From: Candidatus Wallbacteria bacterium | GTDB taxonomy: Bacteria; Muiribacteriota; JAQTZZ01 | Length of the DNA stretch: 64,000 nt | Reading direction: 5' to 3' | Assembly (NCBI GenBank): GCA_028687545.1 | Contig: JAQTZZ010000001.1 | Span: 124,001-188,000, forward strand | In this document: positions 1 through 9,376 of the stretch, piece after piece | How the letters are laid out: every line of letters starts with the position of its first letter | Numbering within the stretch: the stretch's first letter is position 1 | Made by a program: the position numbers and the translations under genes | The notes under the pieces: model-generated | Seen by the model: the letters and a program-made list of their open reading frames with translations, nothing else | Told to the model about the DNA's origin: nothing | Database searches by the model: none

Positions 1-71
1 TTTTTGAATCTGTTCCTGATAAAATAAATTGCCTGAAAAATTATTTTATTAATCCGATGAGGAGAGCTCCG

Positions 72-1112
72 ATGAGCAGTAAAAGCTTCCGCTCCGACGA
101 AGTCAGGGCCGGCTTATATGTAATTGCCGCAGCAGTCTCCCTGTTATTCATGCTGCTGGTAATCTCTCATCGCGGCGGGATGGGTCCCAAGAAAGATTAT
201 TTCTCGGATTTCAATTATGTCAATGGGATCGAACAGGGAGCAGTGGTGCGTTTTGGCGGCATGAAGGCCGGTGAAGTGGAAAATCTATCCATTTCACCTG
301 AAAATCCGTCCATGATCAGGATCTTTTTCAAAGTCAACCACGAGATCCCGCTTAAAGCGGACTCGATCGTGACGATCAATTCCATCGGCATGATGGGTGA
401 CTATTACCTGGAAATAATCCCGGGCACAAATAAGAGCGAAACGCTCAAACCAGGCAGCCTGGTGCCTTCACTGTCTTCAACCAGGCTGGACGAATTTTTC
501 CGCAATCTGACGGAGATAGCTGATGAAGTCAAGAGCGTCACCAAGTCCGTTTCAGAGAAGATCGAGACCGTGATGGACAGTGACTCCAGAACCCATCTGA
601 AGAACATCATCGCCAAAGGCGATGAGCTTTCGGTCAAGATAGACAAGCTGGTCGGCAGCCTCAACAACATCACCAATGAGGATCATCAGAAAAAAGTGCA
701 GGAGATCCTTACGGATTTCAGGGATTTCACCAAAACACTCAAAGACAAGACTCATGGGACTCTGGACTCCATCGACAAGCTGGTCAGCCGGCTGGACAGG
801 ATTACAGGGGAGAATGAGCAGGAGATCAGCGGGATTTTCAAGAAACTTTACGGCACTCTGGATAACATGGAGAATATTACCACTGAAAAAAAACAGGATG
901 TCAAAGACCTGATCACTGATCTGCGCGCCACTGCCGGGCATCTTGAGGAAGTCATGCGCAAGAATAAAGGCAGTATCACCGAAACAATGAGCAACATCCG
1001 GGTCGCCTCAGAAAATGCCAGGGAATTCACCAAGAAAATCAGCCTCTATCCCTGGACTCTCATCTGGCGGAGCAAGATGGAGCCGGAATACACACCCAAG
1101 GCAGAAAGATAA
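72..1112 (+). CDS. mlaD: MlaD/Mce-family lipid-transport substrate-binding protein
   Basis: This is a Mce-domain subunit of an Mla-type phospholipid transporter, normally anchored in the inner membrane and facing the periplasm. One N-terminal membrane segment (about residues 14-36) is followed by an MCE domain at about 40-120 (FxxVNGIEQGAVVRFGG region) and a long charged helical tail with repeated DxL heptads, as in Mce/MlaD proteins that form hexameric rings. I place the start at ATG 72 because GAGGAG (59-64) lies 7 bases upstream; the ATG at 57 lacks such a site. Permease and ATPase partners (MlaE/MlaF) would be expected upstream, outside the window. The family is clear; the transported lipid is inferred. 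Confidence 0.85.
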   Translation: MSSKSFRSDEVRAGLYVIAAAVSLLFMLLVISHRGGMGPKKDYFSDFNYVNGIEQGAVVRFGGMKAGEVENLSISPENPSMIRIFFKVNHEIPLKADSIVTINSIGMMGDYYLEIIPGTNKSETLKPGSLVPSLSSTRLDEFFRNLTEIADEVKSVTKSVSEKIETVMDSDSRTHLKNIIAKGDELSVKIDKLVGSLNNITNEDHQKKVQEILTDFRDFTKTLKDKTHGTLDSIDKLVSRLDRITGENEQEISGIFKKLYGTLDNMENITTEKKQDVKDLITDLRATAGHLEEVMRKNKGSITETMSNIRVASENAREFTKKISLYPWTLIWRSKMEPEYTPKAER

Positions 1113-1143
1113 TCGCTACAATCAGACGACAATACCCGGCATG

Positions 1144-1244
1144 AAGTTTGTAAGTTGGTAAGTTATTAAGTTTATAAGTTAGGAAGATGTAAATCCCCAA
1201 CTTATAAACTGACAATCTTAAAAACTTATCAACCAATAAGAACT
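1144..1244. repeat. Octamer-periodic inverted repeat element, copy 1
   Basis: The left arm is five tandem units of AAGTTNNT (AAGTTTGT, AAGTTGGT, AAGTTATT, AAGTTTAT, AAGTTAGG). After a short spacer the complementary arm follows in units such as AACTTATA and AACTTATC. The element can fold into a long imperfect hairpin. It lies between the convergent ends of mlaD and the esterase gene. Similar copies lie near 6677, 39426 and 54345. Confidence 0.75.
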
Positions 1245-1264
1245 GAGCTTGATTTTATAGAAGC

Positions 1265-2377
1265 TTAAAACACATCATATTTCATTTTCATCATGGCATC
1301 GATCAGATGATTGCTCCAGTTGTGCCAGCTATGGCCTTCAGGGAAGAATTGTGGAATAAACTTGAAATTGCCTGCTTCCTTGATCAGATTGGAAAGTTCC
1401 CTGGTTTCCCTGAAAATATCCACCCCGTTGATCGAGGTCTCAAATGTCCCGCTCTGCAGGATCAGGCGTTGAAGTGAGCGTCCTTTTTCCGCAAACAGAT
1501 GGAAAAAATAGTCTTTGAGGTGACCCAGCGGAACCGACTGCACGATGGCGTCGAAACTGGAGGAAGACAGGAAGATCTGCAGTACCGCGATGCCGGCCAT
1601 TGCTTCTCCGATCACCAGATTATTCCTGTCTGAGGTGAGCAGGAATTTTTCATGGAGCATAGGCAGGAGTTCCTCGAAGAAAAAAAGCGGGTAGTCAGGA
1701 TTGCAGCTGAATTCATGAGTGTAATCCCTTGATTCGACAAAAAAAGCCAGGCAGGGGTGGAACTTCTTGCGGTGAAAAAGATTGTCCAGCACAGTGACGA
1801 TACTGCCATACTGGAGGTAATTGTGCCCATCCAGGAAAATCAGGTAGTCATAGCGGGTTTCAGGGTTGAAATCATTGGGAAGATAGACGTAGACGGTGGA
1901 GAAATAGCCCAGATGTTTGCTTTTCAGTACGAAATCCAGCAGCTGTCCCCCTGGATTCTCCTGATAATTCAACTCCTCGTTCTCATGATAGTAAGGCATC
2001 TTCAGGAGTGAGTTCTCCCCAAGCTGGCCTCTGGATTTGGTAGGATTCAGCAGATCCAGCGTGTAGTTTCCACCGATGATCATTTTATATTCAACAGCAG
2101 CATCGTGAGGAAGTTCAACCGGGAGGAAAGTGATGTCTGTGGAAGTCATTTTCCGCATCGGGTGTGATCCTGGTTTCCAGTTGTTGATGTCGCCCAGCAG
2201 TTCCACGTTCTCATACCTGTTTCTGGTCAGAAAAATCACCTCATCCCTGAAAATCAGCGGACAGCGCATTGAACTGACTTTCTGCCAGAAAATGTTAACA
2301 AACCGTTCCTTTTCATATCCGCTGAGTTCTTCGATCCTTTTCTGGAAATCAAAAAAGAAGGAATTTATGGGGAGCAT
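1265..2377 (-). CDS. Enterochelin-esterase-like alpha/beta hydrolase, nucleophile apparently lost
   Basis: The protein has an N-terminal early-set/carbohydrate-binding-like domain (about residues 35-125, with LLGDINNWKPG and the DLLNP motif), followed by an esterase-D/Fes-type alpha/beta hydrolase domain (YVYLPNDF, LIFLDGHNY, ending in GHSWHNW, which supplies the catalytic-His motif). In active relatives the nucleophile elbow is G-x-S-x-G; here it reads IGEAMAG, with Ala where Ser is expected. It may therefore be a non-hydrolytic binding protein. It overlaps the upstream alpha/beta hydrolase gene by 13 bases, so the two are co-transcribed. Family assignment is good; substrate unknown. Confidence 0.75.
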   Translation of the reverse strand: MLPINSFFFDFQKRIEELSGYEKERFVNIFWQKVSSMRCPLIFRDEVIFLTRNRYENVELLGDINNWKPGSHPMRKMTSTDITFLPVELPHDAAVEYKMIIGGNYTLDLLNPTKSRGQLGENSLLKMPYYHENEELNYQENPGGQLLDFVLKSKHLGYFSTVYVYLPNDFNPETRYDYLIFLDGHNYLQYGSIVTVLDNLFHRKKFHPCLAFFVESRDYTHEFSCNPDYPLFFFEELLPMLHEKFLLTSDRNNLVIGEAMAGIAVLQIFLSSSSFDAIVQSVPLGHLKDYFFHLFAEKGRSLQRLILQSGTFETSINGVDIFRETRELSNLIKEAGNFKFIPQFFPEGHSWHNWSNHLIDAMMKMKYDVF

Positions 2378-3405
2378 TTAATAATTTTAGAGTAATTCTC
2401 CGCGAATTCAATGATTTTTTTTATCACCACTGGTCGGAAATAATCTTCTCCGCTGTGGCCGGCATCTTGAAAAACCATGAATTCCGATTTTCCCGGGATG
2501 GAAATTCTGGTAAGCGTTTCCTGATAGAGCTTTAGTTGTTCGGGATCACCGAGGCTGAGGATGTTGTCATTGCGACCGCAGATGAAAAGAGCGGGGCATG
2601 TGAGCCTGCCTGGTTCGATGCTGAAATCTTTCAGGGATTTGTTGACAAAATCAGAACCGCTGGTGATCCGCAGTGCTCCAAAGCCTGTTCCAAGCGGCTC
2701 ATGATTCAGATCAAAGAAAAAATCCACTCTTTTTTCCCGAGAGATGAGCTGGGGCTTTAACAGGTTCTCCTGTTTTGACAGGTCTGTGGGAAGATCCGGA
2801 GCCAGATAATGCTTACAGGTGTCAACTCCGATTTTGATCAGGGCGTCTTTCAGAGGCATCGGTACCGGCAGATTGATGAATGACTTAAGGTTCCTGTAAA
2901 AAATCGAAGATTCGGCAATCTGGGAAAAGGATATGGGTGCGGCAATGGTGATTATTCCTGAGATCCGGTTTTGTTCGGCAAACCTGATCCCCAGCATTCC
3001 TCCCATGCTGCCACCCAGAATAAAAAAAGGCAGGTCTGATAGACCTCGTTCATGCAGAGCTATGAAAAGTCCAGTTTTTACGGCTGAAAGATCAGCGAGA
3101 TATTTATCCAGGTCATATTCACCCCCTGACCGGTCATGCCCTCGATATGAGAAAATGTAAGAAGCGAAATTCGCGTAGGCTAAAAACTGGCAGATGGAAT
3201 AACAATCAGCCCTGTAATTTCCCAGACCGTTCAAAATCAGGAATAACCCCTTCGGCTTCTCCGTAGGGATGAAAATATCCCCTTTCAGCGTCACGTTTTT
3301 GGCCACCTGGATGTCTAAAACATCGGATTTATAGAAAAGGGCTTCTTCGGCAGTCAGGCGTGAAAAACATGGACTTATTAATAAGATTAGCAGCAGGATT
3401 TTCAT
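2365..3405 (-). CDS. Secreted alpha/beta hydrolase
   Basis: An N-terminal signal peptide (about residues 1-19) precedes an alpha/beta hydrolase fold of the serine aminopeptidase/lysophospholipase type. GGSMGG is the nucleophile elbow, with Ser in place, RGHDRSGG is the loop typical of this group, and DAGHSGE near the end supplies the His. ICGRNDNI is the acid-strand region. It is the upstream partner of the esterase-like gene at 1265-2377, so an active secreted hydrolase is paired with an inactive-looking one. Substrate not predictable. Confidence 0.8.
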   Translation of the reverse strand: MKILLLILLISPCFSRLTAEEALFYKSDVLDIQVAKNVTLKGDIFIPTEKPKGLFLILNGLGNYRADCYSICQFLAYANFASYIFSYRGHDRSGGEYDLDKYLADLSAVKTGLFIALHERGLSDLPFFILGGSMGGMLGIRFAEQNRISGIITIAAPISFSQIAESSIFYRNLKSFINLPVPMPLKDALIKIGVDTCKHYLAPDLPTDLSKQENLLKPQLISREKRVDFFFDLNHEPLGTGFGALRITSGSDFVNKSLKDFSIEPGRLTCPALFICGRNDNILSLGDPEQLKLYQETLTRISIPGKSEFMVFQDAGHSGEDYFRPVVIKKIIEFAENYSKIIKCSP

Positions 3406-3450
3406 TGCTTGTCTGTCCTTTGAACTCGATGCAGACTTGTGAAACAGGTT

Positions 3451-4482
3451 CTAAAGTTCTTTAAGCTTTCTGATCGACTCAACTTCACCCAGGACAACCA
3501 GGACGTCTCCGGGCTTCAGCTTGACGTCCCGATCCGGGATATAGAGAAAATCCTTGGAATCTGGCTCCTTCATGGCCATCACCAGGCATCCGGTCCGCTT
3601 CTGCAGGTCCGCTTCCCGCAGTGTTTTTCCCTCGAGAGGAGTGCCTTCCCGGAGAATGTGATCTTCCACCCGCATCACCGCTCCATTCCTGCCGAGCATC
3701 GAATCCATGAAAGTGACAGCATGGGGCCTGATCATTTCGGAAACCAGCCGCATGCCGCCGATGAAATTAGGGGAAACTACTGAATTAGCCCCTGCGTTGA
3801 TGAATTTTTTTCTGTGACCCAGATGGGCGACTCTAACTACGATCCGGATATTACTGTTCAGGCCGCGCGCTGTAATTGTGACAAACAGGTTATCCTTGTC
3901 TTCGCGCAGCGCAGCAATCAACCCGCTGGCTTTCTCTATCCCTGCTTTCAAGAGGATGTGTTCATCTGCAGCGTCGCCCTTGATATAAAGAAGAGGGATC
4001 GGATTTTCCTGATTGAAAGACTCGATTTCTTCGATGATCTCTTCGGTATGTTCCACGATCACGAAAGCCCTTTTGGTTTTATACAGCTCCTGTACTACGG
4101 ACACTCCGGTTTCTCCGTAACCGCAGACGATGATGTGATCATTTAAATTCAGAATCTTTTTTTCCATTTTTTTCCTCCGCCAGGCGTTGTGATATGTTCC
4201 TTCGACTAGGGCAGCAGTGAATTCGGTAACCGCATAAACCATGGTGCCCATTCCGCAGACCAGGACGAGCATGGTATAAACCCTGCCCCATGTCAGATTG
4301 GAAGACATGTCGACCATTTCACCGAATCCTGTTGAGGAAACGGTGATGACAGTCATATAGAGGCAATTCAGAAAGGATTCCTGACCGCCGAACAGTTTTC
4401 CGAACATGAGATAATATCCGAAACTGCCGGCAAAAATTGGAATCAGCAGCAGCAGGAACAGTTTTACAGAGCGCTTCAGCAT
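3451..4482 (-). CDS. RCK-gated potassium channel (two TM segments + TrkA-N/TrkA-C)
   Basis: A two-transmembrane pore module (residues about 8-28 and 68-92) encloses a pore loop ending STGFGEM, a variant of the T-V-G-Y-G-D selectivity filter. It is followed by a TrkA-N Rossmann domain (IIVCGYGETG nucleotide loop near 115) and a TrkA-C domain at the C terminus (about 260-340). This is the MthK-like arrangement, in which cytoplasmic RCK domains bind ligands such as Ca2+ or nucleotides and gate K+ flow. It is followed by the cysteine desulfurase gene on the same strand with a 7-base gap to that gene's stop. The ion and ligand are inferred from the family. Confidence 0.85.
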   Translation of the reverse strand: MLKRSVKLFLLLLIPIFAGSFGYYLMFGKLFGGQESFLNCLYMTVITVSSTGFGEMVDMSSNLTWGRVYTMLVLVCGMGTMVYAVTEFTAALVEGTYHNAWRRKKMEKKILNLNDHIIVCGYGETGVSVVQELYKTKRAFVIVEHTEEIIEEIESFNQENPIPLLYIKGDAADEHILLKAGIEKASGLIAALREDKDNLFVTITARGLNSNIRIVVRVAHLGHRKKFINAGANSVVSPNFIGGMRLVSEMIRPHAVTFMDSMLGRNGAVMRVEDHILREGTPLEGKTLREADLQKRTGCLVMAMKEPDSKDFLYIPDRDVKLKPGDVLVVLGEVESIRKLKEL

Positions 4483-4489
4483 TGAATAT

Positions 4490-5665
4490 TCATCTGTTCA
4501 TGTCCTCTCGGCCAGATAAAGCCGACATTCTGCGGAGGCGCCCGACAATTCCAGGCAATACGGAAAGAAAGCAGTCAATTTCCTCCGCTTCAGTCCATCT
4601 GCCCAGACTGATTCTCAGCGATCCCTGGGCGTAATCTGGAGCCAGACCGATTGCAGTCAGTATCGGGGAAGGCTTGCTGCTGCCGGATGCGCAGGCCGAA
4701 CCTGTGGAAACTGCTATCCCGAGCAGATCCAGTTCTGCGAGCAATGATTCTCCCTCCACATGCCGGATGGAAACATTCAATGTGCCGGACAGGCAGTTTT
4801 TTTCGGGACTGTTGATGATTATTTCCGGGATCTCAGCAATTCCTGAAACAAGCCGGCTTTTCAGGCTGGAAATCCGCTGATTATCGGATTCGCGTTCCAG
4901 CTCCATGATGCGGCTCGCTTCAGCTAAACCGGCCAGGTTATGGATGGATTCGGTTCCCGGACGCAGGCCAAGTTCATGCTTGCCTCCGAATAGAACCGGG
5001 GAGAGCTGGACGCCCTTCCTGACAAACAGGAAACCGCAGCCTTTGGGGCCGTATATCTTATGAGCGGAAGCAGACAGCAGATCGATCCCGGTTTGTCGCA
5101 CATTGATCGGGACTTTACCGAAGGACTGAACTGCATCTGTGTGAAGCAGGGCACCATTTTTCCTGCAGAGTTCCGCAATCCGGGTCAGATCCTGAATGGT
5201 CCCGATTTCATTGTTGGCGTGAATCACTGACACCAGGACAGTAGCCGGAGTGATCAGGCTTTCCAGCTGGGGAAAATCTATAAATCCATGCTTGTCGACA
5301 GCCAGCCTGTCTACATGAAATCCTTCCTGTTCCAAGGCTTTGGCAGTTTTCTCCACAGCCGGGTGTTCGATGCCGCTCACAATCAGGTGCCTGCGGCCAC
5401 TTGCGGTGCATCCCCGCATCACACCAAGCAGCGCCAGGTTGTCCGACTCTGAACCGCTTCCTGTGAATACGATTTCAGCAGGGTTGGAGTTGAGCGCGCC
5501 GGCGATGGTTTCCCTGCAGGATTCAGTAAAGATCCTGGCTTCCTGGCCGGGAGTATGGATACTGGAAGGGTTGGCCGGATAAAGTTCAACCGAAGCCTGC
5601 ATTGCCTTCCAGACTCTTGGGTCAATTGGAGTGGTGGCATTATAATCAAGATAAATCCGTTTCAT
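4490..5665 (-). CDS. nifS: Cysteine desulfurase, NifS/IscS family
   Basis: A PLP-dependent enzyme that removes sulfur from cysteine and holds it as a persulfide. The N-terminal YLDYNATTPIDP motif, the PLP-lysine motif SASAHKIYGPKG and the catalytic-cysteine loop STGSACASG are all present. The 391-residue length is normal. Its start ATG shares one base with the stop of the upstream PP-loop gene (5665), so the two are translationally coupled. This makes tRNA thiolation the likely sulfur sink, although it may also feed Fe-S assembly. Confidence 0.92.
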   Translation of the reverse strand: MKRIYLDYNATTPIDPRVWKAMQASVELYPANPSSIHTPGQEARIFTESCRETIAGALNSNPAEIVFTGSGSESDNLALLGVMRGCTASGRRHLIVSGIEHPAVEKTAKALEQEGFHVDRLAVDKHGFIDFPQLESLITPATVLVSVIHANNEIGTIQDLTRIAELCRKNGALLHTDAVQSFGKVPINVRQTGIDLLSASAHKIYGPKGCGFLFVRKGVQLSPVLFGGKHELGLRPGTESIHNLAGLAEASRIMELERESDNQRISSLKSRLVSGIAEIPEIIINSPEKNCLSGTLNVSIRHVEGESLLAELDLLGIAVSTGSACASGSSKPSPILTAIGLAPDYAQGSLRISLGRWTEAEEIDCFLSVLPGIVGRLRRMSALSGREDMNR

Positions 5666-6639
5666 TATAACCTTTCAAACTGCCCGTCGTTGATGGCAGA
5701 CTCAATTATAATCACCTGTTCAATAATTTTCAAAGCCACGTTTTTTTCGTCCCGGTATTTGGAATAGCGCAGAGTAAGGGCTGCAGCTTTCTGAAGAGCA
5801 CTTTCCCTGGCTCTGATTCCGCCGATCACTACCGTGAGAGGGGATGGTCTGTCGAAGACTCTGATCACGGCATCGTCGGGCTCAACGAGTCCTGCCAGAA
5901 ATTCATTATCTGACTGATTTCTCCCGATCACCACGAGGTACCCCTCTACCATGAAATGGCGTCCGCATTTCAGCAGTTCCAGCTTTTTTCTGCTCAGGAG
6001 CGGATCGTGGAGGATTTTTTTCAAACGCAGGCAGAAATTAGGCTCAGTAAGAAGACATCCTCCAGCTGGAGTTTCAAACTCAGTCAGGCCATACCTGGAG
6101 GCCAGTTCGAGCTGGGCTTTCCGGGAACGGCCATTGATTTCATAGAGTTTCTCCCGGTCCATCCAGCCGTTGAGTTCAGGAATCGTCGGTTCCAGGAGCT
6201 TTGCTGACAGCGGTCGCAGCAGCAGCCCCTGGGTATCGGAATACTTTTCCAGAACATGCAGTGCTTCTCTGGTCTGAGATTTAGGACGTTCACCCAGCAC
6301 TTCTCCTGAAATCAGAAAGTCTGCTCCAGTTTCCGCAAGCATTGCTTTGGCCGTTTTCACCATCAGAATGTGACAGTCCAGGCAGGGATTCAGATTCCTG
6401 CCATAGCCAAATTTAGGATTGCGCAGAATTTTCAGGTGCGGTTCATAGATGTCTTTGACAAATAGAGGCAGATTGATTGCGGCAGCCCCGGTCTCAGCGC
6501 TCCGGGACCCGAAAAAAGGGGTCGTGAATTTGATCCCTATCACTTCCGCGCCGGCATCTCTTGCCACCAGAACCGCCAGGGTGCTGTCGAGACCGCCGGA
6601 AAACAGGGCGAGGGCTTTTTTCTTGATCGGATCAGACAT
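5665..6639 (-). CDS. PP-loop ATPase with NFACT-R-like domain (predicted tRNA thiolation enzyme)
   Basis: An ATP-pyrophosphatase PP-loop (ALFSGGLDST, residues 10-19) and a Cys pair in NPCLDCH indicate a ThiI/MnmA-like enzyme that adenylates a base and inserts sulfur. The last third (about 195-260) has the GRNQSDNEFL pattern of an NFACT-R/DUF814-type RNA-binding domain, so this is a PP-loop plus NFACT-R fusion, not canonical ThiI (no THUMP domain is seen) or MnmA. The adjacent cysteine desulfurase would be the sulfur donor. The target nucleotide is unknown. The start has only a weak ribosome-binding site. Confidence 0.75.
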   Translation of the reverse strand: MSDPIKKKALALFSGGLDSTLAVLVARDAGAEVIGIKFTTPFFGSRSAETGAAAINLPLFVKDIYEPHLKILRNPKFGYGRNLNPCLDCHILMVKTAKAMLAETGADFLISGEVLGERPKSQTREALHVLEKYSDTQGLLLRPLSAKLLEPTIPELNGWMDREKLYEINGRSRKAQLELASRYGLTEFETPAGGCLLTEPNFCLRLKKILHDPLLSRKKLELLKCGRHFMVEGYLVVIGRNQSDNEFLAGLVEPDDAVIRVFDRPSPLTVVIGGIRARESALQKAAALTLRYSKYRDEKNVALKIIEQVIIIESAINDGQFERL

Positions 6640-6676
6640 TAGAAACTCTGTGAAATGCTTGAGGTTGATAAGAGGA

Positions 6677-6760
6677 AAAGTTTATAGGTTTATAAGTTGG
6701 GAATAATATCATTCCTTTATAGTAACTTAAAAACTTACAATCTTACAAACTTACTAACTT
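6677..6760. repeat. Octamer-periodic inverted repeat element, copy 2
   Basis: A shorter left arm (AAGTTTAT, AGGTTTAT, AAGTTGGG) and a longer right arm (AACTTAAA, AACTTACA, ATCTTACA, AACTTACT) show the same 8-base period as the copy near 1144. It lies between the PP-loop gene start and the end of the TPR gene. Confidence 0.7.
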
Positions 6761-6784
6761 CAATGGGAGCGATATGGATAATGG

Positions 6785-9376
6785 TTAAACGTTGCCAATC
6801 GATTTCACCCGCTCCAGCGATTCACGGGCAAAGTTGGTGATGGCTGAACCTTCCTGAGAGAGTTCCAGGGCTCTGCTCCACTCGGTTTTAGCCTTCAGAA
6901 TCAGTCCGACTTCTTCATAGGCGCTGCCCAGATTAAAATGGACATATGGATCGGTGTCGTTGATTTTCAGAAGCTTCTGCCAGATATTGATGGCGTTTTC
7001 ATACATTTTCTTTTCGAAATAGATCAGGCCGAGATTGTACAATGACACTTCATCTTCGGGATTGACGGTTACTGCTTCCTGAAATTTCTCCAGGGCGTTG
7101 TCCAGGTCCCGGTTATCGAAATAGCACAATCCCAGATTGGTGTGAACATAGACATCCTGCGGGTTGAGCAGTGCCACCTGTTTGAACAGATTGATGGCCT
7201 GGTCCAGGGCACCCAGTTTCCGGTAGCAGGTGGCCAGAGAATATGCCACGAATTCATCTTCGGGATTTATCTTAAAGCCTTTTTCCAGCAGCTCACGGGC
7301 TTTGTTGAAATCCCCCCGGGATTTGTAAATATAGCCGAGGCGGTACAGGGCATTCACCAGGGACTGATTGAGTTCAAGCGTCCGTTCCAGTTCGATGATC
7401 GCACGCTCGGTCTCCTCCTTGCGGTAATAGACTTCCCCAAGCTCGTAATGCGCTTCCGGATTTGACTCGTCCAGGTCGATCAGCATCTCCAGCATGCTTT
7501 GCGATTGTTCCAGCTGGGCATTAAGGCGGAAAGTCACGCCAAGTTCCAGCAGGAGATCCCGGCGGGCCGGATTGATGTTCAGGGCACAGTTGAGTACATG
7601 GATGGCTTCCTCGTAATTCCCGGAATTTTTATAGTGCTTGCCGAGTTCCAGAAAAGCAGTGAGATGATTTGGCTTCAGCTGGATCGCACGGTTCCACATC
7701 ATGACTGCTGCATTGGAATTTCCCTGGTCCCTGTAAGCTTCACCGAGAGCCACAATGGATTCTATGAACTGGCTGTTGATGGCCAGGGCTTTCTCCCATT
7801 CCTCGATCGCTTTCTGGATAAAGCCGTCTTCCTTGTAGGCGCCCCCAAGGTGATAATGAGCATTGGAATCCTGTGGATTCAATAGCACTGCTTTCTTCCA
7901 TTTGACTACTTTTTTATCATAATGGCCGACCAGCTGGAAGAGAGTATCCAGGTAATACTGGGCGTAACGGTCTTCAGGATTCAGATCCAGGACTTTTTCG
8001 TATTCCGCGATCGCTTCCTGGGTCAGGCCGCAGTTGCGGAGCGCAGTGGCCAGTTCATAATGCAGTTCAGGCGATTCCGGAGAAACGGCCAGCTTCTTCT
8101 TGAGTTCATCGATCTCCCGCTTCAGCTCTTCCTTTTTCTGCTTGAGCTGCTGCTCGTTCTCGTCCAGCTCCACTCCCTTATTGATCAGTTTTACCCTGAT
8201 TTCATCAGCTTTTTTCCATAATTCGATCGCTTTTTCGTATTCCCCCCTGCCGTCGAAGATGTCCCCAAGTGAGTTATAAGCCTTGTAGTAATTGGCATCC
8301 AGGGCTGTGACGCGCTTGAATTCATAGATCGCCTCGTTCACCATCCCTTTGGCTTTATAAGTCAGTCCGAGGTAATAGTGGGCATCAATATTGGTGGGGT
8401 CGAGCTCGATTTCCAGCAGGAATTCCTTGACCGACAAATCCAGCAGATTTTTCTTTCTCCAGAGTTCGCCCAGGCAGAGGTGCAGATTCTTATACGCCGG
8501 CTGTTTTTTGAGTACAAAATGCAGTTCTATCTCAGCCTTGTCGAGCAGGTCCTTGTGCAGATACGCCTGTCCGAGATAGAAGCGGGCGTCCACATTTTCC
8601 GTGATGATGTTGGCGGCCTTGGAAAGTTCGGCTAAAGCTTCGTCCAGGCGCTTGAGACGCAAGAAAATCTTGCCGAGAGACAAGTGACCGTAAAAATAGT
8701 TGCGGTCCAGCATCACAGCCAGGTGGCTTTTCTTTTCTGCTTCCCTGATCAGGCCTTTTTTCTGATAGGCCTCTGCGAGCATATTGTGTGAATAAGGATC
8801 ATCACGATTGATGGAGACGGCTTTTTTGAGCTGCCTGATCGCAGCGTCCAGCTTCCCGTGCTTCAGAAGCAGCCTTCCCAGGGAATAGTGGGCAAAGGCA
8901 TTGTATGAATTGATCTTGATAGCCTTTTCATAATTGATTTTAGACAGATCGAAGATGCTTTTCCGCTCATAGATCAGACCCAGATTGATATAGGCAGGTG
9001 CATAGAGAGGGTTGATCTTGAGAGCCTGGTTGAAATACAGGATGCCTTCGTCGTAATTGCCCATCTCGCGGTGCAGGGAACCGATGTTGTTGAATGCATA
9101 AAGATAGCGCGGATTGTATTCGATGGCCCGCTTCAGGCATTCCAGGGCTTTCTCATTGTCGCCCTTGAATTTGTAGCAGAGGCCCAGAAAATTATGGCAG
9201 AAGGCGTCCGTCGGATTCCATTTCAGCGACAGGATGAAATACTTAATGGCTTCTTCGTTGCTGCCTTTCAGCTGATAGGCCCGGCCGATGTTATAATATG
9301 CTTGAAAATCCGAAGGATTACGGGAGATCTTCTCCTTCTCTTCTTTGATGATCTGGTCAAACTCCCGCTTATGCAT
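6785..9376 (-). CDS. Very long TPR-repeat protein
   Basis: About 863 residues made almost entirely of tetratricopeptide repeats (recurring A-x-x-x-LG-x-x-Y / A-I-x-x-x-x-KA-L-x-x-NP patterns), more than twenty in all. A charged coiled coil near residues 395-430 (ELKREIDELKKKL) divides it into two arrays. No signal peptide or catalytic domain is visible, so it is probably a cytoplasmic scaffold. I choose ATG 9376 over an in-frame TTG one codon earlier: it overlaps the NUDIX stop as TGATG, with GGGAGG just upstream. It is translationally coupled to the NUDIX gene. Role unknown. Confidence 0.8.
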   Translation of the reverse strand: MHKREFDQIIKEEKEKISRNPSDFQAYYNIGRAYQLKGSNEEAIKYFILSLKWNPTDAFCHNFLGLCYKFKGDNEKALECLKRAIEYNPRYLYAFNNIGSLHREMGNYDEGILYFNQALKINPLYAPAYINLGLIYERKSIFDLSKINYEKAIKINSYNAFAHYSLGRLLLKHGKLDAAIRQLKKAVSINRDDPYSHNMLAEAYQKKGLIREAEKKSHLAVMLDRNYFYGHLSLGKIFLRLKRLDEALAELSKAANIITENVDARFYLGQAYLHKDLLDKAEIELHFVLKKQPAYKNLHLCLGELWRKKNLLDLSVKEFLLEIELDPTNIDAHYYLGLTYKAKGMVNEAIYEFKRVTALDANYYKAYNSLGDIFDGRGEYEKAIELWKKADEIRVKLINKGVELDENEQQLKQKKEELKREIDELKKKLAVSPESPELHYELATALRNCGLTQEAIAEYEKVLDLNPEDRYAQYYLDTLFQLVGHYDKKVVKWKKAVLLNPQDSNAHYHLGGAYKEDGFIQKAIEEWEKALAINSQFIESIVALGEAYRDQGNSNAAVMMWNRAIQLKPNHLTAFLELGKHYKNSGNYEEAIHVLNCALNINPARRDLLLELGVTFRLNAQLEQSQSMLEMLIDLDESNPEAHYELGEVYYRKEETERAIIELERTLELNQSLVNALYRLGYIYKSRGDFNKARELLEKGFKINPEDEFVAYSLATCYRKLGALDQAINLFKQVALLNPQDVYVHTNLGLCYFDNRDLDNALEKFQEAVTVNPEDEVSLYNLGLIYFEKKMYENAINIWQKLLKINDTDPYVHFNLGSAYEEVGLILKAKTEWSRALELSQEGSAITNFARESLERVKSIGNV

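Noticed and set aside
1144-1244. CRISPR-like repeat at the octamer element
   Set aside because: 8-base period and dyad symmetry are not a repeat-spacer pattern.
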